Part shown: in pieces, positions 1 through 14,453 of the stretch
Numbering within the stretch: position 1 is the first letter of the stretch
Layout of the letters: each line of letters starts with the position of its first letter
Assembly: GCA_002105175.1 (NCBI GenBank)
Contig: MCGE01000005.1
Location: 496,001-560,000, forward strand
Direction of reading: 5' to 3'
Source of the DNA: Absidia repens
Taxonomy: Eukaryota > Mucoromycota > Mucoromycetes > Mucorales > Cunninghamellaceae
DNA length: 64,000 bases
Position numbers and translations under genes: made by a program
Notes under the pieces: generated by a model
What the model saw: the letters and a program-made list of their open reading frames with translations, nothing else
Database searches by the model: none
What the model was told of the DNA's origin: nothing

Positions 1-423
1 GCTTTTCGTACGTTAATGAGTTTTATAGAGTAGAAATGGTGGGGATAGTGGATGTGATTGAAACCTATCTGATTGGTCCCTTACTTGGAGATGTGGTTCT
101 CTGTCTGGTATGACGATCCATAGAAATATCTTTTGTTGATTAATAGTCGAAGATATAGTGATTGTTTTATTAGCATGCAGAATATATTCTTTCGAAATAC
201 AGTTATATACATATATATATATATATATATATTCACCACCAGAATGACTTCCCTTCATACAACTTGCAAATAAATAAATAATACCGATCTGGATATATAC
301 AGTATGTCAAGCCTGACGGCTACGCCAGCAGCATGGCTGTGGCTGATTGATATGAATGGTATAACAGGAATAGTTATCTCATTCATATCAAGAAGCCTCG
401 TGCTTCCAATCAATAACTCAAGG

Positions 424-513
424 TGTAAAATAGTGTACCGTAATAGAATAGTATGTAAAATAGTGTACCGCAATAGAATAGTTTGTAAAATAGTCAACCA
501 CAGTAGAATATGT
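424..513. repeat. 30-bp tandem repeat, three units
   Basis: Three adjacent 30-nt units start at 424, 454 and 484. Each begins TGTAAAATAGT. Units 1 and 2 are nearly identical. Unit 3 has diverged in its middle and at its end. Confidence 0.9.
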
Positions 514-887
514 TTGCCATCCATTGTTCATTGCAAAATAAAAAAACTTTTATTGAATCATGATGGTTAATACTATACTAAAAGGAAAGAAGATGTAAAA
601 ATAGGGGCCGCTAATAGTAGTTGAGAGAGGCGCTAGTCTAGAAGAATGGGGATAAAGGCTTATAGCGTCAGGATGACTAATTATTCCATTAGAATACATA
701 ATGGAGTGGTCGTGTAAAAAAAAAAAAAAAAAAAAAAATAGCTTTTATCATCATCTATAATGTGGCTAGCCAATTAAGAATAATGCCACACTTGCTATAA
801 GTGACTTGGAAAACAGGTGCATGATAGAATATTCATAAAAAAGTTACAATAATAGAATGTCTTATTATATAAAGGATCATAAGATTG

Positions 888-1425
888 GTAATAAAAAGGA
901 CATGTTTTATTGAAACATATTGTAAGATCTAAAGCTAAAGGGGAGCGGTTCATTGCCTCAAAGACGTTCCATGAGGGCAGCATGAAGGAGATCTGGAGAA
1001 ATTCAACACTAATCCAAAAGGACACTGTAATGGAACTATTACACAAGTTTTGAGGAAGCAACTAATAAGACTTTTCAGTGCAGCATGTGCAAATAGACAT
1101 ATATTATTTAGATATAGATACAGAATACGTACAAACTAATACTAAACTAAGCTAATGAAGAATCTAAAAAGTCAACAAATGGTGGGTCCTGAATTCTGAA
1201 TCCAAAATGAAAGGTCTCCCCATGCATCTTGTCATCCTTGTTCTGAAAACGCTTCGAAACTAGTCCTGACACTTATCTAAGTCCAACATAACCCCAAAGA
1301 AATTGAATGATGAAGAAAAAAAAGAAGGGAAAAAAAAATGAAATGAAACAGAGAGCGGAATAATAAAAACTGGGACGAAATAGATTTTCACATATTCACG
1401 TGGGCGGGATTTGAATCATTTATTT
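888..1425 (-). repeat. Dispersed repeat copy R1
   Basis: Read on the minus strand this copy starts with TTCAAATCCCGCCCACGTGA. It continues through a pyrimidine-rich tract, a conserved GTGTCAGGACTAG block, a GATGCATGGGGA block and AATAAA-like signals. A further fragment of the same 3' unit (TTTTATTGAATCAT) lies at about 545-590. Confidence 0.75.
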
Positions 1426-1454
1426 TTTTGGTCTGCGATTTTTTTTGTTCTGAT

Positions 1455-1515
1455 GGATTCCTGGGTGACCGAGTGGTTAAGGCGACAGTCCCGGGTCCTG
1501 AATTTGAGTGGAACC
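1455..1515 (+). other. tRNA-like A-box element (5' half only)
   Basis: The segment TGACCGAGTGGTTAAGGCGA resembles the D-arm and A-box of a tRNA-Ser or tRNA-Leu, and it is followed by a possible anticodon-arm stretch. I cannot find the matching T-arm B-box (GGTTCGANTCC), so this is not a complete tRNA. It may be a tRNA relic or the head of a tRNA-derived SINE. It sits exactly between repeat copies R1 and R2. Confidence 0.35.
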
Positions 1516-1539
1516 CTTACTGAAGATACATATCTCTTT

Positions 1540-1800
1540 GATTATAAAAGATAGAGCATGTAATAAGACATTATTCATTGAAGCAAGTACAAAGGGACAT
1601 GTTATATTTGCATAAGGATACAAACTATATATGATATGACAAAATAATATCAAAGTGAGCTAAAAAAGGGATTTCTATGATATTACTTGGCTATGCTATT
1701 ATAATGGAGGTCCAACATAAATCGCGAATTTAAAATGAAAAGATTTTCCCAAGATATCTGTGTTGTATTTGAATATTGGCGCCCTGATTCATCTTTTTTT
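1540..1800 (-). repeat. Dispersed repeat copy R2 (partial, diverged)
   Basis: This copy contains diverged versions of the GGACATGTTTTATTC, TCCAAAATGAAAGG and CATGCATCTTG blocks seen on the plus strand of other minus-orientation copies. It lacks the CACGTG end. Confidence 0.55.
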
Positions 1801-2439
1801 TTTCTTTTCTTGCATATACCCGTTTGACTGAGTGCTGATCTCAACGGTTGGTTTTCAAGGGGGAGGGGGCTATCTACTATACTACGAAATAGCTGATGCT
1901 CTAATTCCGTTCCATTAAAATCGGCACTTCAGTAAAAAAAAAAAAAAAAAAACCACCTGACATCCAGTAGGTCCTAAGTTGCCATAAGTTGTAGTAGAGC
2001 ACCAGACGTTTATTACTAATGAAAACCCGTTTCCATTTTTTATAGCAGTTAGGAATATATGCATCGTCCTCCTCCACCTCCCTCTCCCCCGTTCACGGTG
2101 TATGTTGCGCACCCAATAACTATCATTAAAAAAGATCATATGTAAATAAAACTTCGAATGCCAACAATTCCTAGATAGTGTGTGTGCGGGGACGGGGGAA
2201 TTTTAGTCAACCTAACACTGCTTTCTTGCATTGTTTTGTACATGTATGAAAAAAAGACGACCATTGATAACGCATTATATGGTGACAAAAAGAATATATT
2301 TCAAAAAAAAGTTCATCTATATACTAATAAAACTATCACTACTAATATTTCAGCTACGAGCTAGTAAAAACTATGTCTATAGGAGACTACACCGGCCGGC
2401 GAGAACTGCATTTGCAAACCAAAATATACAAAAATAAAG

Positions 2440-2600
2440 GATTCCCCATCACACAATATTTTTTGCCAATTGCATTAAACTCTAGATCTAAAATGACAGA
2501 GTTTCCCCATGGGATTGGTATGCAGACCCTTCCAATCGCAAATCTAAGACCAGTCCGAGATCCCCAGCAGCTAGAATAACACCGATGTGCAGAAAAAAGT
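2440..2600 (-). repeat. Dispersed repeat copy R3 (partial)
   Basis: The plus strand shows CTAGATCTAAAATGACAGAG, then TTTCCCCATGGGATTG and CTAAGACCAGTCC. These correspond to the central blocks of the repeat family with a short internal difference. Confidence 0.5.
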
Positions 2601-2965
2601 GAATGAAGAAAGGAAAGAAAAGCGAAACAATTAAAGGAAAGGATTTTAAAAAAAAAATACCAATTGAAACGCCGCCGCCACACAATTTTTTTTTTCCACT
2701 CTGTGATCAGACTGATTGAAACACTTGCGTACCTATCTAAACTGCAGACCATGCTGTATGTAAGACTGATATTGTATTCATTGTATACTTTTATTTTTGT
2801 CTTGGACTTTATCCAATGCCATATTTTTTTATGTGATATGTCTTTGGTTTGTGTGTGTGTGTGATGAGATAATAGGGTCCCGATATTTGAAAAACGATAT
2901 TTATGATAATACATATAAACTGCATCAATAAAACTAAAAGTACAAGAAGACGGGCTAGCATTTGC

Positions 2966-5518
2966 TTATGAAGGCTGCTCAGCCTTTGCCTTATCTATTC
3001 TTTCTGCTCTTTCCAGCCTCCATTTGGCTCCATATTTCAATTCAACAATAATCAATATCCGAGATACAAACAAAATAAGCGATATGGTAGTAAACATCCA
3101 CCCTGTACCTAACGCAGTAATCCCAGGGTTGACGACTAATACAGCAACCGCACCAAGAATACATCTGAAAGTTAAAAAAAAAAATCAGTTAGGAAAATGT
3201 TCGCCGTGGATGACCGTTCTGCCAAATACTTTTTTGTTTATTTTCTTACCGTGAAATGTTACCGGATGCCACAATAGCTGCTGAATTGTTTGGGAAAAGA
3301 TCGACCAGTAGAGTATTTGTGGCATTATGAGTAGCCGTCAAACAACTTCCCACTATAGAAAAAATAAAATGGATCAGAAAACGCTTCAAAGCACATTAAG
3401 TTGAACTTACTTATTGCCTGTAAGACTAAAATAAGTGGCAATGGGGCCTTTACATGAAGACCCCATCCATAAGCAATCATGGCAATAGAAAATATGACAC
3501 CATAAGCCCAAGTGAAATTCATGCGTGCATGCTCCAAAGGAAATTCAGGGGCCATGTCTCCTCTGGGGTTAAAAAAACAAGGCGTTTAGAGCAATTTTTT
3601 TTTTTTTTTTTTTTTGAATGTACGTAGGTTCATCCCCCCTTCCTCTTCCTCCAACCTTCTTTTTTTTTTTTTTTTTTTTACCTTTTGATTTCATGATCTT
3701 CCAATCCCATTTTTTTTGCCAAGCGTTTAAATTGCCAATTCATGATACGACCGGATGCCATGGAGCCTATGCCTGAGCCTACGCCATTTGCCAAATAACA
3801 TAGACCAATTTGAAACTCATTCAAACCATAAATCTTGGTAAACAAACCAGTGACGCTTGTAAGAATGCAGTAAAACGCAGCATACTGCAATGCATTGTAC
3901 ATCACCACTACCGCCACATCCTTTTCTCTGAAGTAAGACAAGGATCGAAATGGATTGGGGAGGATCAAAAATCGGCTTTTTGATTTTTTGTTGTTATTGT
4001 TGGTTGGCGGCGATGAAGCGTCAGGTGAGGGATGATAGATTGCATGTAAATGATTGGGTTGGTGTTCTAATGCTGTCAATGCAGAATCAAGACTGGATCG
4101 ACGTGCTGGTGGATAGACTCGACCGCTTTGTTTTTCTTCATCGTCCCCCTTATACTGGTAATGTTTTTGCCGTCGTCGCTCGGCAAAATATTGTTGTGGT
4201 GTGGGATTGGCGTAGACGGAACCATTGCCCACAAGTGAACGAAGGGTCTCTGGTAAACAGAAAAATAACAAAAGTAATAGACATCCACTGAAAATCGCTA
4301 ATATACCAAAAATCCACCTATAATATTGGCGGAAAAAAATCTGTCAGAATTTTTTCATACCCCTGAATTTATAGTTTTTAATTACCGCCATCCCAGTGTG
4401 GACGAAATCGTTCCACCTAACACTGGACCAAGTATCGGGCCCAGCATGCTCCCAAGTCCATACCAGCCCATAAATCCACCTCTTTCAGATGGAACGGCAA
4501 TGTCACCTGTTTTTTTTTTTAAAAAAAAAAGAATAAAAGCACGAAAATGAGGGGAGATCGGGTGAGTAATGTAAAGATGACGATAGAAGAAAGGGGTCGA
4601 TGTTTCAAACACCGCCGGTCAATTTTTTTTTTTTTTTTTTTTTTTACCAATTGTGCCTGCTCCAATTGCTATCACGGAGCTTGAGCCAAATGCTTGTAGC
4701 ATACGTAAAATCAATAAAGTAGTATAATTAGGTGTTAATGCCAATCCAATACAAGCCATTAAATAGATAAATATAGTCATCAAGTAAACTGGACGACGAC
4801 CCCAACTATCTGATAAGCTTCCCCAAAAAGAAGGTGATAATCCCTGAAATATCATGTACACTGTCACCGTCAAACTGATCAACTCTGCGCTTGTTTTTAA
4901 ATCCTACATACATTGACATAAAAAAAAAAAAAGATTAGAAAAATTCGATTATTATGGGCGTCTATCACTGTAACTTACCACTCGTAGTGTATTTAACACT
5001 GGGAAATAAATATTTGCTGAAAAAGGGGAAATGAAGCTTGACATGGCAGCAATCATGACGATCAGACTTTTTTGTCTTGAGGTAAAAATGGAATAAGGCG
5101 GAGTTTGTTTGTCATTCATAGCTGGGACCAAGGTGGGTGATGGTGTTGAAAAGTCCGAAGGATGTTGTGATGATGGTAATGGTAACGATGGAGTGATGAT
5201 AGTCAATTTTGTTTTTGGATCGCCTGAATTATTCAACATTTCAACCGAATTGTTTGCAGTGGTGGCTTCAGTGATAGTATCAGGTCGAGATAATGAGCTG
5301 GAAGAAGTGATGGATGAGGAAGTGGGTTGTGGAGGATTGGTATTGGTGTTGGTAGACGTATCTTGGTGACTTTCTGTCTCCAATGGCACCTGCTCTGTTA
5401 TAATTATAGATGATATTGACTGACAGGATGAAGATGATACAGATGGTGATGATTCTGTAGACGCTGGTACCGTTGGTGTAGTGTCAGATTGTTTTGACAT
5501 TGTAATTTGTTTTGTCAA
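2966..5518 (-). CDS. MFS multidrug transporter (DHA1-like)
   Basis: This is a predicted plasma-membrane or vacuolar-membrane proton antiporter of the major facilitator superfamily, 668 aa, with seven exons: 5518-4979, 4903-4648, 4506-4386, 4317-3682, 3562-3411, 3352-3250 and 3164-2966. All phases agree. Residues 1-140 are a Ser/Thr-rich cytosolic tail before the first membrane segment. The loop 2-3 signature GSLSDSWGRRPVY (about 208-220) is the classic MFS motif A. A Gly/Pro-rich segment (SMLGPILGPVLGG) matches the drug:H+ antiporter motif C. A long hydrophilic central loop (PTPQQYFAERRRQKH onward) separates the two six-helix halves. The resemblance is to the Qdr/Tpo drug-efflux group, but the substrate cannot be read from sequence. 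Several introns carry long homopolymers directly after the donor (about 4623-4645 and 3661-3679). Confidence 0.88.
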
Positions 5519-7597
5519 TTAAATTTTATCCACTAAAAAACAGCGAAGAGAATACAGAAAAAGAGAATTTTCAAAATATTATGGAAGAAAAAGAAAAAAT
5601 CAATGCTTTATAGATAGGAAAAAAATATTTCACTAACGTCATGCGAGTAGAAAGTTGGTCGATCCATAAGTGTACACACACTCACGCATTCAGCTATCTA
5701 TTATCTATATGTAAGGGGAACATTTTTTTTATTTACTTTAGGAAAAAAAATAAAAAAAAAAAAGAGAGAAAAAAAACACAGGGGGAAGATGTCCAAAGGG
5801 GTATGAAATCAAGGGGATGAATAAAAAAATAGAGAGGATCGAAAAAAAAGCCATCTTCAAGCGATTATGTATTCAACATGGAATTTCCAGTATAATGAGG
5901 TATATTCACTAGAAAAATCAGACCAGTTTCCTCCAGCATGAATTCCAACCAAAATTGAACTTCCGCTTTTTTTTTTTTTTTTTGGCTGCTGTGATCGACC
6001 GTTTTAAGGGGATCGGCGAATAATTTAGCAATAGACCATCGTGGGGCAATATGTGCATCTTGATTGGATTTCTAAGTTTCTGCAAGATCTTCGTCGTCTA
6101 TTTTTAAAAGAAGTGATGAGATACAGTACCTGGATACATGATTACGTGAGAGTGATTCCCCAAGTTTGCTTATTTGTTTTAATATTACTTACTGTGTTAT
6201 TTCATTTTCATGAGTTTTAAAATTTCGAGTCAAACGAAGAATAAAAAATGAGAAAGGAAAAATAGAGAAGAACGCATCATCATACTGCAAGGGGCACTTT
6301 GTTGATACATGATGATTGAACGATATTAATGTTTTGATACACTATATAAAGAGGACGATGATGGGCAATGGCAACTCATTACAGAATATCATAATAAAAA
6401 TAATCAAGCACTAAAGCTAAATGAGCGAGCAACATACATGTAAAAGCAAAAATCATCACGAGGTAGTAAGATAAATGATATAAATATAGACAAATGCATC
6501 AAGTTTATTTTTGATTCTAAAATAAATATATAACAGCTACTAAATACTACAGTAAAATTAATCTATTATAATATGTTCCCCCCCCCTACGACAAATATCA
6601 AGTGCTTGCATCTCGAAGAGTAGTCTTCCCCGCTCCGAATAGCGGTCTGCCTATTCATTAAAAGTAACAATAATTGATAAAGCACATATAATCTATCTGA
6701 CATTTCGCTATTCAGAAAAAAAAAGTTCGCATTAGATGAATTTTATTCCTTTTTATATGCCTTTACCGAGCAACCAACCTTGATAACGATGTAAGTCAAC
6801 CCAATGATCTTGTTCCTTGTATCACCTATGAGACACCATCAAAGATGATTCCCATTTCACTTCCTCCATGATCGTCCTACAAGTACCCCCTCACCCGCGT
6901 ACACCCACCATCCAAAGATCTCCATAGCAGTATTGACCAGGATCTACCTCCTTGATAGCATCACATTCAATGGCTTGTTTTCATTACCTAATGGTAGTAT
7001 TAACACCCAACTATAGCGCATCATCACCAAGTTGCCATTATTTATTCAGTAATTACATATTTGATATATAGCAATAAATATATAAAATTTGGTTAATTGT
7101 GTTGTTCAGTTATGCGTCGTTCCAGTATTGCTTTTTTATATATCTTACTATTATTACCAATCGGAAGGGTCTATAGGGTACTTTGGTCTAGTCCAGGCTT
7201 ATCAGTCACGCTGGGTACAACGCATGAACTATCTCTGCCCAATATAATTTGTGCTTTTGTTTTAAAGGATTGGTGCATTCTAATGTAATTGTCATCAGCG
7301 TCGTATCCTACAAAAAAAAAGAAACAGTGATACAATCAAATATAAGCAGAGGAAAATGACGGGATTTGAAATGAAAAGATCATTAAAAACCAATTTCAGT
7401 CAATCGCCAGAGGGAAAAAGGTGGGGAATTTTTTTTTTTTTTTTTTTTTTTACGCCTCCTTCTTCTCATTTTTTCATCTACAACTAACTACAAACTGAAA
7501 TACGAAACCGTTGTTGTGTCCTTTTTTGAACGATATATATTCTTTTGCATATTACTTGTATCATTGAGGGAATTTACGCAACAAATAACTTCCAATC
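5519..7597. other. Divergent intergenic region
   Basis: This 2.1-kb spacer separates the divergently transcribed MFS and Pmr1-like genes and should carry both promoters. It is AT-rich with many A/T runs, including a T run at about 7431-7452 roughly 150 bp before the ATPase start. A TATATAAA string occurs at 6343-6350, but I see no convincing downstream gene. Nothing else is recognisable. Confidence 0.6.
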
Positions 7598-11296
<3,699 letters not shown>

Positions 11297-12441
11297 TATA
11301 TGTTACTGCTCTTTACCCTCCCCTTTCTTTCTTGTGCTTGGAACCCATTTTACATTTTTTTTATATACGTGAACACTTTTTTGTGGGATACAAGGTCGCA
11401 TGGTCTACATATCCTTTACACATTTATAGAATAGATTATCGCCCATCTCTCTGCTCCCCACACATACTTCTGAATATACACTTTACTTTTTACTTTTTTG
11501 TTTCGTTTTGTTTCTGTTATTTTATGATACATTCTTTTGCTTGTATATCTTTTTATTTATATACTATAATAAACAATTTGTATTAAAAAATTTGTTGAAC
11601 GCCTATATATATATGAGAGTGGGTGGGTGTGTGTGTTCGTTTTGAAAAATGACTACAGGAATCATCATATAATGATACTACCATATTACACTTCCTATGG
11701 ACAGTATCATGCGGTAGGGCACATGGGGGTTGACAACATCAAGATGTGCTTGTCTGTTACTGGCAGCTCTATCAAAATAGTTGAACGGGTAATTCTCGGT
11801 GTAAAAAAGGAAAAAGCATATCTTTATGAGGGAAAAAAAAAAAAAAAAAAAAAAAAAAAAGACTGGGTAAAATATTATCACCTGAAACAGGAGATTGGTT
11901 GTTTTATTTGTATATGCATACTACTTTTAATGAGAGAAGAATAATGAGTTATTCAACTCATGATGAAACATCATCCCTAACTGCTGCATATAGTACATGA
12001 ATGGTTGAGTGGTCAATACCATACAGCGGTCCTTTTTTTTTCCCATTTTTCTTTTTTCTATTTGCCATGACATTCTACAGCCGAGCATACCGGTAATCAC
12101 AGGCATCATATGGAACCACCATTCAGTGATCTCTGTTTCTATTTGGGGTCTGGAGTATACTATATGTAGTTACTCTTGAGCTATGACATCCTGTCGCAAC
12201 ACGCCATCCAGTCTCTAATATCCCAGTCATCCATGCCCTGCATTAACACATATTCATCAACATAAATAAATAAAAACATAGATGTAGTGAAGACATATAT
12301 ACAATACAGCCAAGAAAAAGGAAAAAAAAAAAAAAACAAAGAAAGAAAGAAAAAAAAAAAAAAAAGGCTTTTTATTCACAAGAGTTGATTGATATTGATA
12401 CCATATAAAACATAAAACTAAACTACCGATGAACTAAAAGA
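11297..12441. other. Convergent 3' spacer
   Basis: This region lies between the 3' ends of the ATPase (+) and the Gln-rich gene (-). It holds poly(A)-signal-like AATAAA strings (about 11569), an A30-class homopolymer at about 11832-11860 and further A-rich runs at 12318-12365. I find no gene. Confidence 0.6.
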
Positions 12442-13803
12442 CTACGTAAAACACAAGGTCAATTTTTTCTTTCGAAGTTGTTTCCATTTGTATTTCCCAT
12501 GCATCCACCAGTCCCGCAGATGAGAATAGCCCGATTTGGATTTCTTGATATTGTTCATGTGAATGGTGTTGATATTGTTGCATGATGACACAGGTGGTGA
12601 GATCAAAGCGTCTTGTCGTGACAGAAGGTCCTGGCGATAAATGTCAGTCCACGATAATTGATGGTTACGTTTTGAGAAATTCTCCGTCCTTGGTGAAGTT
12701 GGTGCACACCCAGGAAAAACAGGGGAAGGTGAACGTCGTCGCTGCTGCCTATGTAACTGTCCATCATCATCATCATCATCATCAGCATCAGCATCGCCAT
12801 TGCTATCGCCATCGCCATCGTTATCATACTGTTGATTCGTTGTTGATATATCGTTCTCCGCATGGTATGTACCAAGTCCTGGCAAAAGTGGAAGTGGTGG
12901 TGGGTTAGCGTGTTTTGTTCGTAAGGATGATGCTGTTGTTTGGTCCGAGAGAGGGTATCCAGTGTTGATTGTGTCGTTTTCATGATAGGCGGTGGAATGT
13001 CCAAACGAGGTACGCGCATTCGTAGTAGCATCAATGGTGGTAGTAATAGTTGTCGGGGCATGATCAACTCGATCGGAAACATTTATGGGCCTGGAAGATG
13101 GTGGCATTGCTGTTGATTGTGGTGATGTGGCTGCTGTAGGTAGGTCATGGTTTGTTTCGCTGTCCAGCCCATGACTATTATTGGAGTTGGTACAATGATA
13201 ATGTTGCGGAGGGTGATAGTGTGGATACTGTTGATAGCGATACATTGTTGGATTTAGGTATTGAGATTGCTGGAAGGAGATGCATCTACAAAAGGGCTGC
13301 TGATGGAGACATGGGTGGTGTTTTTGGTGCCCTGCATCATGAAGACAGCTTGTCATGCATTGATTCGGAGGTTGATGTGGTGAGGAAAAGAATGATGATA
13401 GAGAAGGCGAGACTGAACATTGTTGGTGTTGCGTATGGTGGAGTATTCGAGTATTGTTGCGACAAAAATTAGAGTATGGGACGTTCTCGTGAAAAGGTTC
13501 CTGATACTGCTGATGTCGAAGATGACATTCGTATTGATCATGTTCATCCAGTATACCCACATTGCAATAATTGGCCAAGGTGGACGAGCCTTTTGTTTGT
13601 TGCCGCTTTTGTTGTTGCTGTTGTTGTTGTTGTTGCTGTTGCTGCTGCTGCTGCTGTTGTTGTTGTTGTAACTCTAACATAAGATTCAATTGACTAGTGA
13701 CCTGTTGAAGAGCCTTCGACAATTGTTGCTGATCAGTTTGTTGCGAAATCTTTGATTGAGTGTCATGTGTCAAATGCACTTTATTCTTTTTGCCGCCGAA
13801 CAT
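12442..13803 (-). CDS. Gln/Asp/Ser-rich protein of unknown function
   Basis: A single uninterrupted 453-aa frame runs from ATG at 13803. I do not recognise a family. An N-terminal stretch (about residues 15-45, QQTDQQQLSKALQQVTSQLN) is heptad-like and may form a coiled coil. It leads into about 20 consecutive Gln encoded by mixed CAA/CAG (13610-13669). The middle is rich in His, Gln, Ser, Thr and Pro. An acidic tract DADDDDDDDG is encoded near 12760-12790. The C-terminus is basic with several Trp (RDWWMHGKYKWKQLRKKK) and is the most conserved-looking part. Such composition is common in fungal regulatory or condensate-forming proteins, but no function can be assigned. The length and lack of stops in such a biased frame support a real gene. 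Confidence 0.65.
   Translation of the reverse strand: MFGGKKNKVHLTHDTQSKISQQTDQQQLSKALQQVTSQLNLMLELQQQQQQQQQQQQQQQQQQQQKRQQTKGSSTLANYCNVGILDEHDQYECHLRHQQYQEPFHENVPYSNFCRNNTRILHHTQHQQCSVSPSLSSFFSSPHQPPNQCMTSCLHDAGHQKHHPCLHQQPFCRCISFQQSQYLNPTMYRYQQYPHYHPPQHYHCTNSNNSHGLDSETNHDLPTAATSPQSTAMPPSSRPINVSDRVDHAPTTITTTIDATTNARTSFGHSTAYHENDTINTGYPLSDQTTASSLRTKHANPPPLPLLPGLGTYHAENDISTTNQQYDNDGDGDSNGDADADDDDDDDGQLHRQQRRRSPSPVFPGCAPTSPRTENFSKRNHQLSWTDIYRQDLLSRQDALISPPVSSCNNINTIHMNNIKKSKSGYSHLRDWWMHGKYKWKQLRKKKLTLCFT
13610..13669 (-). repeat. CAA/CAG (poly-Gln) repeat
   Basis: About 20 trinucleotides read as TTG/CTG on the plus strand and encode a poly-Gln tract in the 453-aa protein. The codons are interspersed, with five consecutive CTG in the middle, so slippage is possible but damped. 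Confidence 0.9.
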
Positions 13804-14453
13804 GCCTCAGCCAACCAAATTAATATCAGGGGGGAATGTAAAAGGAAGTAAAGAATAAAAAAAAAAAAATAGAAGGAAGAAAACAAAAAAGGGGCTCACC
13901 GTAAGGAACTTTTTTTTTTTGCGTTTGCGGTCGGCAATTAAAATTTCCATCTAATGTGCATGAGAGAGAAGGGACTTCTTGCTGTTCACTGCGTTGTAAA
14001 GGAGCACAATAAAATATATTTTTTAAGAAAATGCAAAAGCAAAACTTGATTCTTTGAACCGCACAGTACGTTATCATACATTATTAGAAGTATCCAAAGG
14101 GACAACCCCAGTATATAAAAAGTTACTAAAATTAACAGGGCATGCATACTAAAATCAAAAATCTGATGACATTTTTCGTTTGAGTCGTTATATAAATGAT
14201 TATCGTTACTTTTTTTTTTTACTGACTTTAGCTACAATAAAATATATAATATTCATGGCAAAAAAAAATACTATCTGCCGTATTTCTGCATACTTTAAAC
14301 CCCGCGATCAAATGAAAAAGGTATTTCTCCTTTCTTTTTACTTGTACTCCTTTTTTCTGTCTTTTTCTCTTTCTTTCTACATTTTCTACACATTTGATTT
14401 GATTTGTATATATTCCACCATTTATATATTAATTGATTATAAAAAAAACCAAC
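13804..14453. other. Divergent promoter region
   Basis: This 650-bp spacer separates the Gln-rich gene (-) and the Avt-like gene (+). A CT-rich stretch (about 14320-14390) precedes the Avt start, as is usual for fungal transcription starts. Nothing else is seen. Confidence 0.5.

Larger units (their letters stand above)
1..2965. other. Gene-free AT-rich spacer
   Basis: I see no convincing gene here. The stretch holds an (AT)n run near 208-232, a 30-bp tandem repeat (424-513), an A20-class homopolymer (715-739), three minus-orientation copies of the dispersed repeat, and a tRNA-like element near 1455-1515. Short open frames are scattered and show no domain-like or codon-biased content. The right end is the 3' flank of the MFS transporter gene. 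Confidence 0.7.

Noticed and set aside
13..570. Overlapping 80-90-codon frames on both strands
   Set aside because: They run through an (AT)n tract and a tandem repeat, have no domain-like content, and occur on both strands at once.
2387..2914. 175-codon minus-strand frame
   Set aside because: It overlaps repeat copy R3 and is rich in Phe/Lys from homopolymers. Other copies of the repeat do not preserve the frame.
12582..12908. 108-codon plus-strand frame with poly-His
   Set aside because: It is antisense to the Asp-rich tract of the 453-aa protein; the His run is the complement of GAT/GAC codons.
13420..13682. Plus-strand frames with poly-Leu and poly-Val
   Set aside because: They are antisense readings of the CAA/CAG repeat.
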